Positions 30,001-36,492 of a DNA stretch of 64,000 nt are shown here, piece after piece. A program made the translations under genes and the position numbers. The number at the start of each line of letters is the position of its first letter. Position 1 is the stretch's first letter. Origin of the DNA: a virus; IMG/VR virus record IMGVR_UViG_3300042197_002404, positions 1 to 64,000 of that record. One strand, given 5' to 3'. The notes beneath the pieces are model-generated. The model was not told the origin of the DNA and made no database searches. It was given only the letters and a program-made list of their open reading frames with translations.

Positions 30001-32870
30001 TAGTAGATACCATCTTGCTCTCCACTTACATATCTTTGGGCTTCTTGGTTTCTGTAAACATAATAAGTATTTGTATATCTCTTTCTCTTGAAGTAAGGAA
30101 GTTCAGTTGTTCTTGCACTTGTATCACTTGCAAAGGTTCCTGGATTAGTTGTCAAACCAACAGAGAAGTGCTTTGCACTACTGATGCCAGTCACAACGTA
30201 CTTTCTGTTGAAAGAAGTTCCCGCTAATCCTGTTGGGTTTGTTGAACTCTTAATATTTACAAGTTCAACCTGTGATCCAACAATCAGATTGTGAGGAAGT
30301 TCTGTAATAACATCAACTTTTGTTCCATCCCAACTTGCATCTGCGATAATTCTAAAGTTCCTTTGAGCATTTTCATTTGGGAGAGAACCTGATCCAAAAT
30401 AAGTTTGAATCTCACCATTAGTTGATCCGATTGATGTATTGGACTCTTGAATGATAAATCCATCACTTGGAGGTCTTGCAATCGCACCGTTGATATTTTT
30501 TGGAATTACATATCTTAAACGATATAGTGTGTCTGTTGCATTTCTATTATCCGACTTTCTCCTGATAAATGTTCTGGGTGTTGCATCACCAAGAGCAGTT
30601 GATCCAAGACCAACAATAGTATTATAAATTGTGTTTTCAGTTGATGCTGCTGAAACCTTAATATACCACTGTGAATTTGTAGCATCGTACTGGATTGGGT
30701 GACCAATATCACCAGAGTTTTTATCTGATACTCTACTCACTACTTTCAGAAGTCCACCCTTCTCATTAATAGGAAGTTCTGTTCCGTTCAGAGCATTATT
30801 TAAAGTTTTTGCAAGTTTAATATCGGTATTTGTAGACAGACCAGCAGTAATCGCATAAAATACAGTATTTGGTAGAAGTCCATCAGGAAGTTGTCCAGTA
30901 TCACTTAGAACTCTGACAGATTCTCCATTAATAAATGTATGTGGTTGAGTTAGAGTGATTACGTTCGTACCATTTCCGTAGGTTGCACCAATACTATTGA
31001 TTCCTGTAGCACTACGACCAACTGTAAATACTTTTTCAGAACTGGATGTTGATCCATCCATTACAATACGAGAACTATATTCAGTAACAGACCCAGCAAA
31101 AGATACAAGTACTTTCAGAGAATCATTTTCTCTTGCACCGATTCTATATCCCTCAAGAACGTTTTCGGGAGGAACATCTGCGTTTGTTTCATCATACAAG
31201 AATAAGTGTGCAGTTGATGCAACACCTACAGTTTTATTCACATCAATAGAACTGAATTCTATTGAGTTTTCTGTAAGCGGGATTTCTTTTGGTGGAATGA
31301 TATGAGTGATGTATCCAGTATCATCTTGGGGGAATGCATCATTTCTAAATCCAGATGCAACCAGAGACTTTGCACCAAAGTTTGAGTTTGAGTTGGTGAT
31401 TGACATATCACCACCATTTTCTGCTACAAAGTGCTCGGCATATCCAATAGCAAAGATTGAGACACACTGGATAAATGAGTTATTTGTAGACTTGATGTGG
31501 AAGTTTTTATATGTTGGTTTAAATACTGCTCTAGAATCATTACTCAGATTAGCATCAGATAGTTCTGTAGTATCATTATATGTTCCTGTGACAGTACTAT
31601 ATTTTACAAATGCATTATCGTCTTTTTGAAGACCAATACCAGTAAACTGAGCAACAACCATAGATTTAAATCCTGTTGCCTTGTCACCATCTGCAAGCAA
31701 TCCACACATTCCAAAAACAGAACGTAGAGAAATATTAAAGATGTATGGTGAAGCAGAAGATACTGTATCCGACTGGAGAGCTAATGATGCACCAGTTACT
31801 GATGGAAGTGCTACTGATGGAGTATTTTGTACTTGATAGACAATCTCTGTTGAACTTAGTTTCTCCGCAACAGTAAACTGACCGTCATAGTCATCAGAAA
31901 CTCCCTCTACTCTGAACGGAGTATCAACATCAAGACCATCAACTGCTGTTACAGTAGTGACTGTAATGTTTGTTGATGGAGTTACACCATCACCAGATCT
32001 TATACTTGTGATTCCTACAGATAAACCAGTAGATCCAACGATACGAAACTCATCAATCTTAGGTTGAATATCAAGACCAGAACTTGGATAATCTGGTTCA
32101 ATAGCACGTCCTGAAGACTGACCATAAACTAATCCAATTTTCTCATAGTACATATCCAAATCTGTGCGATCTGTTGAATATGTTAGAAAATCATCGTTGA
32201 TATTAACATCATTTACTCCATCAGCATATTCAAAACAAGAAAGTTTGTGATGGGAAAAGTTGGGAACAAACTGATTTGCTGTATAGTCAATATAGCAACG
32301 TGTATTTGGATCTGCATCAAACAAACTAAACTGCCAAAGATAACAAGCACCAGTTACTCTGAAAATGGTTGTTCTTTCAATATTATCATTTGTTGGATCT
32401 GGAACATACTTAGGACGAATCTTTGTCTTACGAAGATCAAGACCAACGATTGAAGTTCCTCTTGGAAGAATTACACCACCGTAAATACTATTCAATTTGT
32501 AGAGTTCATTATCTGGTGATGTAAGATCAAAGTTTGTGTTTAGATCATATGGAGGAAGATTATTTGACGTAGAACCATTTCTCAGTCTATAGTTGTTAGC
32601 ACCGTCAGGAATCCATCCTGGACGATTATCTACAATATGATCTCCTGGATATAGTAAGATTGTGGTCTTCCCAAATCTATCATTATTCAGTCCTCTTTGA
32701 TATGAAAATCTAGCAGATTCAATCAAAGCACGTTGAATAGTCTTAAACGGGCGGGTAAGAGAGTTACCTTGGTTTTCAATACTATCAGTAGCATCTAAGT
32801 CATTTGGATTGACGTAAATAATAGTACCACGAACCGACTTCAGAAAATTATCTAGACGTGAGAGACCCAT
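27006..32870 (-). CDS. Very large virion/tail-fibre protein with pectate-lyase-like N-terminus
   Basis: 1954 aa, the longest gene here. The N-terminal region (MGLSRLDNFLKSVRGTIIYV; then R-P-F-K-T-I-Q-R-A-L-I-E-S-A-R-F-S-Y; I-L-L-Y-P-G-D-H-I-V-D-N-R-P-G) is the recognisable start of large structural proteins in T4-like cyanophages and resembles a parallel beta-helix (pectate-lyase-3-like) fold. Long beta-rich repeats follow. The last ~400 residues contain fibre modules V-G-I-G-T-S-x-P, G-D-G-S-G-I-T-N and a distinct C-terminal domain (I-T-Q-D-G-T-G-N-R). First gene of the fibre locus, behind a late promoter and a strong terminator. Probably the baseplate-proximal fibre or a large spike; no catalytic residues are identified. 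Confidence 0.8.
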   Translation of the reverse strand: MGLSRLDNFLKSVRGTIIYVNPNDLDATDSIENQGNSLTRPFKTIQRALIESARFSYQRGLNNDRFGKTTILLYPGDHIVDNRPGWIPDGANNYRLRNGSTSNNLPPYDLNTNFDLTSPDNELYKLNSIYGGVILPRGTSIVGLDLRKTKIRPKYVPDPTNDNIERTTIFRVTGACYLWQFSLFDADPNTRCYIDYTANQFVPNFSHHKLSCFEYADGVNDVNINDDFLTYSTDRTDLDMYYEKIGLVYGQSSGRAIEPDYPSSGLDIQPKIDEFRIVGSTGLSVGITSIRSGDGVTPSTNITVTTVTAVDGLDVDTPFRVEGVSDDYDGQFTVAEKLSSTEIVYQVQNTPSVALPSVTGASLALQSDTVSSASPYIFNISLRSVFGMCGLLADGDKATGFKSMVVAQFTGIGLQKDDNAFVKYSTVTGTYNDTTELSDANLSNDSRAVFKPTYKNFHIKSTNNSFIQCVSIFAIGYAEHFVAENGGDMSITNSNSNFGAKSLVASGFRNDAFPQDDTGYITHIIPPKEIPLTENSIEFSSIDVNKTVGVASTAHLFLYDETNADVPPENVLEGYRIGARENDSLKVLVSFAGSVTEYSSRIVMDGSTSSSEKVFTVGRSATGINSIGATYGNGTNVITLTQPHTFINGESVRVLSDTGQLPDGLLPNTVFYAITAGLSTNTDIKLAKTLNNALNGTELPINEKGGLLKVVSRVSDKNSGDIGHPIQYDATNSQWYIKVSAASTENTIYNTIVGLGSTALGDATPRTFIRRKSDNRNATDTLYRLRYVIPKNINGAIARPPSDGFIIQESNTSIGSTNGEIQTYFGSGSLPNENAQRNFRIIADASWDGTKVDVITELPHNLIVGSQVELVNIKSSTNPTGLAGTSFNRKYVVTGISSAKHFSVGLTTNPGTFASDTSARTTELPYFKRKRYTNTYYVYRNQEAQRYVSGEQDGIYYLTLLNASNSPNVAPFTDESYSQPVKELYPQTNRDNPDTDPGETTSFALSSLIGDVVVNDVRKSVTKETLTKVLRDTDIGVGVTDIVSTTGTAHTIYTTIDHGLNRLTSVTITNGGAGYGSGSAGDLYNAKLVSIGSSVTGQYATAKITVNGSGTITAVKIMDGGSAYGIGNTLAVVGVQTVAGYSQAVVTVSSTYNNVGDTLRVVGVSSESYAGYNQLYRITGVNVGSSKAVTVESAESVSGFTTTGIGVTLTTGAYTYLTGEAVRINNLTYDNVSGIATITTRNSHGFKVDQKVKLVGFNESTYTGDFVVTEVLDILASTPTYKFSVNIGVADSAPTPTGAGTTYAYRLGYTSNDGVITENNENLGGRMIPNYAGITTTLSADVPNVTTDEVSLTGISNLDVNIGDYLLLDDEIVRVKTTTTGSNPLYVFRGVLGTKPATHSINGTVRKISVNPTELRRHSINRASGHTFEYVGFGPGNYSTALPDKQDRTISAAEELLAQSTKREGGINFYTGMNDRGISYSGNKKLSTVTGIEEIFDTPVQTITGEDISVVPNINVLNPLEGLFSRSIRVEGGPDNKVSSEFNGPVIVNNKLTVNSPKGLESNNLYLQGDATVSRKYTVGIATPSLAGNPGDVVYYANPTAGGYVGWIYTLDNDWYRFGNVSISKDLNIGIFDQIGIATTSPGFNRLLIGSGSTQFSVNNGQVGVGTTGNGYALHVIGSTNIVGTVTATAFVGDGSGITNVNVSNTGWTNIGGGIYNTNLNNVGIGTSIPSYNLEVGYPGISTSLYVHGEAKFVGFITANNVNISGILTAAAFDLDNSSTGRINAGIITSSTIHAGVALTTLYVSGTDVGIGTSAPRAKFDIEGHARFKTYSENVGFVTVVANVSVIDLSQAQTFICTATANINQFTLINAPSGSTEFTIRITQDGTGNRSVGIDTFRTSGGAVIPVYWPGGGVLPIVTPTANKSDIYTFKLFDGTSLTTSGIYGVVVGQNFDN

Positions 32871-32901
32871 CTTATTAATGCTTATAGTTTCCGTTATGGA
32901 T

Positions 32902-32909
32902 TATTTATC
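32902..32909 (-). promoter_or_regulatory. Late promoter-like element
   Basis: GATAAATA on the minus strand, 31 nt upstream of the ATG at 32870, directly after the terminator of the Mom-like gene. Confidence 0.65.
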
Positions 32910-32913
32910 ATAC

Positions 32914-32950
32914 GAAAAAAGGGTAACTCGTTTCCGAGTCACCCTTTTCG
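32914..32950 (-). terminator. Terminator between the Mom-like gene and the fibre locus
   Basis: A 13-bp stem (minus strand AAAGGGTGACTCG with CGAGTTACCCTTT, one G-T pair) with a GAAA loop and a following T run. It isolates the fibre locus from upstream read-through. Confidence 0.85.
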
Positions 32951-32973
32951 CACTTCCTTCACACTTTATTATT

Positions 32974-33585
32974 TTACCACTTCTCTTCTTTCCACGTCAA
33001 CCTTTTCTCCAATTCTTTATCAAAAATCATTAGGTATCTGTGTTTTCTTGTTCTTTCTCTCCATTCACCTTCCAATCCTTTTACGGAACCTCTTGAATGT
33101 TTAGTTCCATCGGCATAATAAAAATCTTTTTTTGAATCCGTTAACCCATAATACTTGAAATTACAAGCGCGGTAGATAATTCCGTTGTGGCGAGTAGAAT
33201 CAGCGTAGCTAAGAATAACAGAAACATTTGCATCTTTTTTAAATCTCCGAATGCAACGACTTAAGAACCAGGATGTGATATTATATTCTTCTTTTTGTAT
33301 ATCTGGGTGTATGCAGAGTCTTGAAAGTTCATATATTCCTTCTTGTTGATTTCTTTCTAATCCAAATGCCCCTACGGCAATTTCTGGAACTGGGAGACTA
33401 GTGAAAACAATCCCACCAAGACAACCGCCAATATTAAGAGGGCATTCCCAGTCAGTATGTTTGAAAAGTCCATAGTTATACCAAGACTTAAAGGTTTTAC
33501 TTTCATCCTTAAGATAATGATGAGTTAAAAAGAGTGGTTCAAGTTCTTTTTTTGTCACCCGATCTATGTAGTATTGACTTTTCAT
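32974..33585 (-). CDS. Mom-like GNAT-fold protein, candidate DNA-base modifier
   Basis: 203 aa. The pattern Y-E-L-S-R-L-C-I-H-P-D (about residues 85-95), N-I-T-S-W-F-L-S-R-C-I-R (102-113) and I-L-S-Y-A-D-S-T-R-H-N-G-x-I-Y-R-A-C-N-F-K-Y-Y-G (124-147) matches phage Mu Mom and its GNAT-related homologues (E-L-x-R-L, N-x-x-S-x-F-I-S, Y-A-D-x-x-x-x-H-x-G-x-I-Y-Q-A-S-N-W-x-Y-x-G). Mom modifies adenine in phage DNA and blocks host restriction. Here the C-terminal third is basic (R-E-R-T-R-K-H-R-Y). No Mu-type com regulator is visible. It follows a GIY-YIG endonuclease gene by 18 nt and ends in a strong terminator. The modification role is inferred; another acyl-transfer substrate is possible. Confidence 0.7.
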   Translation of the reverse strand: MKSQYYIDRVTKKELEPLFLTHHYLKDESKTFKSWYNYGLFKHTDWECPLNIGGCLGGIVFTSLPVPEIAVGAFGLERNQQEGIYELSRLCIHPDIQKEEYNITSWFLSRCIRRFKKDANVSVILSYADSTRHNGIIYRACNFKYYGLTDSKKDFYYADGTKHSRGSVKGLEGEWRERTRKHRYLMIFDKELEKRLTWKEEKW

Positions 33586-33603
33586 AATAATAAGTATTTG
33601 TGC

Positions 33604-34275
33604 TTATTTGCTAACATCTTTCAAGTTTCTGGACACTTTCCATCCTTTGTGTTGACTGTAAATTCCCCTAGCAACATAGTTAACTTTAGAATATGTTAAA
33701 TTGTGTTTGGAACAAAAATCTAATATTTCTGTAGTAATTGTAGTTTCGCCAGAAGGAGAAGTAAAAGTATAAACGTATTTTCTGTAAAGTTCATTATTTC
33801 TATTTTTTTGAGATTTTGATATATTATTTTTATGTTCCTCTGATAATTTACTACCGACTTTACTATCACTCATTTTTTTCCTAGATTCTTCAGAAAATTT
33901 TCGGTTTTTTAGTTTTTTACTTAATTTTTTCCTGGTTTCTTTGGAAAATTTTCTTCCTCTTGCAATTTTTCTTAATTTTTCTTTATGCTCATCACTAATA
34001 ACTCTTGGAGAACCTGAAGTTCCTTCACCTCCATTAGTCATATTATATAAAATTCCAGTCCCTAAATCTTTTCTACCAAAAATAGAAATCATATAGATTT
34101 CGTGTTTAAATGCTTCTTCTTCAGTTAAATTCTTTTTTAGAAAGATTATTCTGTTCTTATCTTTTGGTGGTTTTATTCTTCTATCTTTCCTATAAATTCT
34201 TCTCTTTTTACCTTTACCAATATAGTAAGGAGTTCCGTCTTCACGCAGATATGCGTAAGTGTAATATTCGTTCAT
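33604..34275 (-). CDS. GIY-YIG homing endonuclease with NUMOD3-type motifs (second copy)
   Basis: 223 aa from the ATG at 34275; a 19-codon TTG extension runs through the late promoter and is rejected. Motifs: YYTYAY at residues 4-9, PYYIGKG at 16-22, H-E-I-Y-M-I with the Glu, and N-G-G-E-G. Three or four NUMOD3-like helices follow (I-S-D-E-H-K-E-K-L-R, F-S-K-E-T-R-K-K-L, F-S-E-E-S-R-K-K-M, L-S-E-E-H-K-N-N-I), more than in the copy at 7022-7603. The nuclease domain is closely related to that copy, so one probably derived from the other. It sits between the tRNA island and the Mom-like gene and carries the same late promoter/inverted-repeat control. Confidence 0.9.
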   Translation of the reverse strand: MNEYYTYAYLREDGTPYYIGKGKKRRIYRKDRRIKPPKDKNRIIFLKKNLTEEEAFKHEIYMISIFGRKDLGTGILYNMTNGGEGTSGSPRVISDEHKEKLRKIARGRKFSKETRKKLSKKLKNRKFSEESRKKMSDSKVGSKLSEEHKNNISKSQKNRNNELYRKYVYTFTSPSGETTITTEILDFCSKHNLTYSKVNYVARGIYSQHKGWKVSRNLKDVSK

Positions 34276-34276
34276 C

Positions 34277-34350
34277 GTGTCTTGGCGTTGACTATTAGTA
34301 TTTATAATACCATAAAAGGAGGACTTACGCAACTAAATCCGCCAAGACAC
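34277..34350 (-). promoter_or_regulatory. Long-range inverted repeat enclosing a late promoter, upstream of the second GIY-YIG gene
   Basis: An 11-bp perfect inverted repeat (transcript GTGTCTTGGCG at 34350-34340 and CGCCAAGACAC at 34287-34277). The 3' arm ends one base before the ATG at 34275. The 5' arm lies in the loop of the hairpin at 34318-34364. A late promoter lies between the arms. Arm sequences are unrelated to those at 1032-1105 and 7611-7687, but the arrangement is the same. Confidence 0.65.
34299..34306 (-). promoter_or_regulatory. Late promoter of the second GIY-YIG gene
   Basis: Perfect TATAAATA on the minus strand, 23 nt upstream of the ATG at 34275. Confidence 0.75.
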
Positions 34351-34364
34351 TAGTTGCTGCCTCC
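34318..34364 (-). terminator. Terminator-like hairpin presenting the 5' switch arm in its loop
   Basis: Minus strand: GGAGG (364-360) pairs with CCTCC (322-318) and GCAACTA (357-351) with TAGTTGC (335-329), leaving a 15-nt loop that contains the GTGTCTTGGCG arm. Four T follow. It begins 2 nt after the stop of the gene at 34367-34540. Termination strength is uncertain because of the internal bulge. Confidence 0.55.
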
Positions 34365-34366
34365 AA

Positions 34367-34540
34367 TTACTCACTTTGTTTGCATTCTAACATATATTCT
34401 ACGGTATTTGCTACATCATTCATAGCATCACGAAGATGAGGTTGTTGTCCCGATTCTTGTCTTATCACTGGACGGGAATCTTGAGTTAATACCCATCTCC
34501 ACTGACCCATTTCTTTACAATACCAGAGATTAATCTTCAT
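34367..34540 (-). CDS. Small conserved cyanophage protein, 57 aa
   Basis: Begins MKINLWYCKEMGQWRWVLTQ and ends V-E-Y-M-L-E-C-K-Q-S-E. The tryptophan-rich start and the R-D-A-M-N-D-(V/I)-A-N-T-V-E-Y tail are familiar from small cyanophage proteins of unknown function. It overlaps the end of the upstream gene by 11 nt, so translation is coupled. Likely cytoplasmic and expressed early with the tRNA island; no function can be assigned. Confidence 0.7.
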   Translation of the reverse strand: MKINLWYCKEMGQWRWVLTQDSRPVIRQESGQQPHLRDAMNDVANTVEYMLECKQSE

Positions 34541-34724
34541 TCTTAAAGTGCTCCAGTTTTAACCAGTTAATCAAAGCATTTAACTCCATCATAGCAGCAC
34601 CATTTAACTGGACATCAGACACACCAAGGTCTTTAAATGCTTGGTCTCTGCGAAGAGTATCGTCACGATAATACTCTAATGCTTCAATAGCAAGTTGTCT
34701 ATCTCTTTGTGATATTAATGACAT
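34530..34724 (-). CDS. Small protein of unknown function, 64 aa
   Basis: MSLISQRDRQLAIEALEYYR, mostly predicted helix: a first helix with L-A-I-E-A-L-E-Y-Y-R and a second around A-A-M-M-E-L-N-A-L-I-N-W-L. No named family recognised. It lies just downstream of a tRNA gene and overlaps the next small gene, part of the early island driven from 35752. It could be a small regulatory or host-directed protein; that is speculation from size and position. Confidence 0.65.
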   Translation of the reverse strand: MSLISQRDRQLAIEALEYYRDDTLRRDQAFKDLGVSDVQLNGAAMMELNALINWLKLEHFKNED

Positions 34725-34744
34725 ATGAGTTCTTTTATGAACTA

Positions 34745-34829
34745 AGCTGGAGACAGGATTTGAACCTGCGGTGTCCTTTCAGAGCGGCATTACAAGTGCC
34801 GTGCGTTCGACCTCTACGCTAACTCCAGC
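34745..34829 (-). tRNA. tRNA-Thr(UGU) by anticodon, with an unusually long variable region
   Basis: Acceptor stem GCTGGAG/CTCCAGC, anticodon stem CGGCA/TGCCG with loop CTTGTAA (anticodon TGT), T-arm GCAGG-TTCAAAT-CCTGT. No CCA is encoded. Between the anticodon stem and the T-stem are 15 nt (CTCTGAAAGGACACC) instead of 4-5, able to form a short GAAA-capped stem, and the D-loop contains GGTCGAA as in tRNA-Ser. These are class II features, expected for Ser/Leu/Tyr rather than Thr. ACA codons are common in this AT-rich genome. Confidence 0.85.
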
Positions 34830-34832
34830 AAA

Positions 34833-35102
34833 TTAATCAACAGGCAACATTTCAGGATTTTCCAGTTCAACGTCAAATAACATTGGATGGCACTCTTCAT
34901 CAATCAAGTAGAATGATGTCCGATACAAATCTTCTGGATCATACCTTAACTGTTGGTCTGCTAAGTGAATAACTTCCAAGTCTTGCATCGCACAATCAGG
35001 AAGTTCATCAAAAGTAAATGGAATGTGATTTATAAAGTACATTAGAACAATTTGAGTTCCTTTATTGTACCAACAATATGCGGCATCAATTTTGTACTTC
35101 AT
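34833..35102 (-). CDS. Conserved small protein between two tRNA genes, 89 aa
   Basis: MKYKIDAAYCWYNKGTQIVL, with I-P-F-T-F-D-E-L-P-D and a strongly acidic second half (Y-D-P-E-D-L-Y, D-V-E-L-E-N-P-E-M). AGGAG lies 8 nt before the ATG, a good ribosome-binding site. A TCTAAATA late-like element lies about 25 nt upstream, so it may be expressed both early (from 35752) and late. No family recognised. Acidic and small, it could mimic DNA or bind a host enzyme, but nothing in the sequence proves it. Confidence 0.7.
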   Translation of the reverse strand: MKYKIDAAYCWYNKGTQIVLMYFINHIPFTFDELPDCAMQDLEVIHLADQQLRYDPEDLYRTSFYLIDEECHPMLFDVELENPEMLPVD

Positions 35103-35145
35103 AGGATCTACTCCTACTTTTGTTTATTTAGAGGTTAAACTCTAA

Positions 35146-35218
35146 TACCTGTGGTGAGATTCGAACTCACGCTTGAACGATTTTAAGTCGTTTGCCTCTT
35201 CCGCTGGGCTACACAGGC
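35146..35218 (-). tRNA. tRNA-Leu(UAA) by anticodon, with a short variable loop
   Basis: Acceptor GCCTGTG/CACAGGT, D-stem GCC/GGC, anticodon stem AACGA/TCGTT with loop CTTAAAA (anticodon TAA), variable loop CAAGC (5 nt), T-arm GTGAG-TTCGAAT-CTCAC. No CCA is encoded. Bacterial tRNA-Leu normally has a long variable arm; this one is class I in shape. It reads UUA, a preferred codon in AT-rich phages. Confidence 0.9.
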
Positions 35219-35227
35219 AAGAAAATC

Positions 35228-35437
35228 CTACTCCTGAACGTAGGATTTAGGATGATACTTTAAATACTCATAAAATGTCAACTTCATTTCTTTTTGTGTC
35301 ATACCACAGTGTTTTGCTGCAGCAGGAAGAGTCATTTTAGAATAAAACAATCCTTCATTTGCCTCTTCAACATTTTGTGGAGTTGTTTTCACAGGAGGTT
35401 CCCAAAGATTTGTTAGATTGATTTTAAATGGATTCAT
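35228..35437 (-). CDS. Small conserved protein with helix-turn-helix-like segment, 69 aa
   Basis: MNPFKINLTNLWEPPVKTTP followed by M-T-L-P-A-A-A-K-H-C-G-M-T-Q-K-E-M-K-L-T-F at about residues 35-55. That segment has the A-A-x-x-C-G-M-T-x-x-E-M spacing of a helix-turn-helix (compare A-A-x-x-L-G-I-S-x-x-T), followed by Y-E-Y-L-K-Y-H-P-K-S-Y. Similar proteins are widespread in cyanophages. It could be a small DNA-binding regulator. It belongs to the early tRNA island, 9 nt upstream of tRNA-Leu. No strong Shine-Dalgarno is visible. Confidence 0.7.
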   Translation of the reverse strand: MNPFKINLTNLWEPPVKTTPQNVEEANEGLFYSKMTLPAAAKHCGMTQKEMKLTFYEYLKYHPKSYVQE

Positions 35438-35515
35438 ACTTTCAAAAAAGTATCGTGCGTAAAAATTTGCCGGGATTTTTTGCCACCCAAAATGGAATTA
35501 AAAGTCGATTTTTCC
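35438..35515. other. 78-bp gap without recognised element
   Basis: AT-rich spacer between two small genes of the early island. I see no consensus promoter, tRNA or clear hairpin in it. Confidence 0.5.
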
Positions 35516-35698
35516 TCAGAGAGGACTTGCATACGAAAGAACTTCTTTGTCTACAGTATTACGAACAAAATCCAAAACATTCATAAACTCATCAACGGTC
35601 TCACAGGACACTTGTCGTTCTGACCCTTCATTAGAGTAGAGATACACGGTTCTCTTAATGGGGTCCACCACGCAGCGTGTCAGGTACTCGTCTTGCAT
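35516..35698 (-). CDS. Small conserved cyanophage protein, 60 aa
   Basis: MQDEYLTRCVVDPIKRTVYL, then Y-S-N-E-G-S-E-R-Q-V-S-C-E-T-V-D-E-F-M-N-V-L-D-F-V. The opening and the C-x-T-V-x-E-F-M-N-V-L segment are familiar from many T4-like cyanophages, where the protein has no assigned function. It is the first gene of the early island, 26 nt after the -10 box of a strong sigma70-type promoter, so it should be among the earliest products. Short beta-alpha fold expected. Confidence 0.75.
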   Translation of the reverse strand: MQDEYLTRCVVDPIKRTVYLYSNEGSERQVSCETVDEFMNVLDFVRNTVDKEVLSYASPL

Positions 35699-35723
35699 TC
35701 GGTCGTCCGTTGATTACCTAGGT

Positions 35724-35752
35724 ATCATAGCACGGTCAAAGGTCCTTGTCAA
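35724..35752 (-). promoter_or_regulatory. Strong sigma70-type (early) promoter of the tRNA island
   Basis: Minus strand: TTGACA (35752-35747), 17-bp spacer, TATGAT (35729-35724). Consensus -35 and one mismatch in the -10. It overlaps the stop codon of the upstream late gene (35749-36480). Confidence 0.8.
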
Positions 35753-36480
35753 GCCAGACTGCCAACCAAGTTTCCATTAATATTTGCGACCCAAACTGTT
35801 GCAGTTCCATTACTTGAAGAAAGTGTAAACGTACTAACAGAATTAGATCCAGACCTAGATAGTTCAACTGAAGAATATCCAGAAGTTGTTGTACTAGCCT
35901 GGATAGAGATAGTTCTTGAATTTAAACTGTCAGTATTTCTAAGATAAAGATATACCATTCTGCCATTTGTCAAATTTGAAATCTGAAATGTTTTTCCCCC
36001 ATTAAAGGAAGCACTATGATGATATAGTTGAGTAGTTGACGCATCTACAGTAAAAGTTCCAGTCGATCCGTCAGAACTACTTAAAGTTCCTGATGCAACA
36101 TAAACTGGAGATGTTGTTATTCCAGAAATACTCAACTGATTTGAAAAAATAGTAGATGTATTAGTTGTTATTCCAACAAATGTAGAAACCCCAGAAACGT
36201 ATAATTGGGATGTTGATGTTCCACTTCCAGTTACGGTTAGTTGAGACGTTAAAGTAGATGTTCCAATACCCACAAGTCTTGTGGTGTAAATGCCAGATTG
36301 ATCTGTAGTTTCATACCAATACCCTTTAGTATTTTCTACGGGTATAACTCCGTGTCTGAATTTTTCAGAAACAAGAAGATCATAAGTAGTTTGCCCTACC
36401 GATATTCCACCAGGATATGATATGCCATCAAGACTTGTGGTTGTAATACCAGTATCAATTACATACAAATATTGTGCCAT
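35749..36480 (-). CDS. Fibre-like virion protein
   Basis: 243 aa. N-terminus MAQYLYVIDTGITTTSLDGI; then Y-W-Y-E-T-T-D-Q-S-G-I-Y, R-L-V-G-I-G-T-S-T-L-T-S-Q-L-T-V (a VGIGT module), V-S-G-V-S-T-F-V-G-I-T (a repeat of the 510-aa shaft protein), and a Ser/Thr-rich beta C-terminus. The shared motifs place it in the same structural family as the large fibre locus, although an early island separates them. It follows two related proteins with F-D-I-P-H-P motifs. Likely a short tail fibre. Confidence 0.7.
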   Translation of the reverse strand: MAQYLYVIDTGITTTSLDGISYPGGISVGQTTYDLLVSEKFRHGVIPVENTKGYWYETTDQSGIYTTRLVGIGTSTLTSQLTVTGSGTSTSQLYVSGVSTFVGITTNTSTIFSNQLSISGITTSPVYVASGTLSSSDGSTGTFTVDASTTQLYHHSASFNGGKTFQISNLTNGRMVYLYLRNTDSLNSRTISIQASTTTSGYSSVELSRSGSNSVSTFTLSSSNGTATVWVANINGNLVGSLA

Positions 36481-36492
36481 TAGTAGATCTCC

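Noticed and set aside
32974-34275. Intron or intein interpretation of the GIY-YIG gene near the Mom-like gene
   Set aside because: No split coding sequence or intron core flanks it; both neighbours are complete genes, so it is free-standing.
34276-34332. Longer GIY-YIG protein starting at 34332
   Set aside because: The extension translates the late promoter and switch arm and is absent from the sister copy at 7022-7603.
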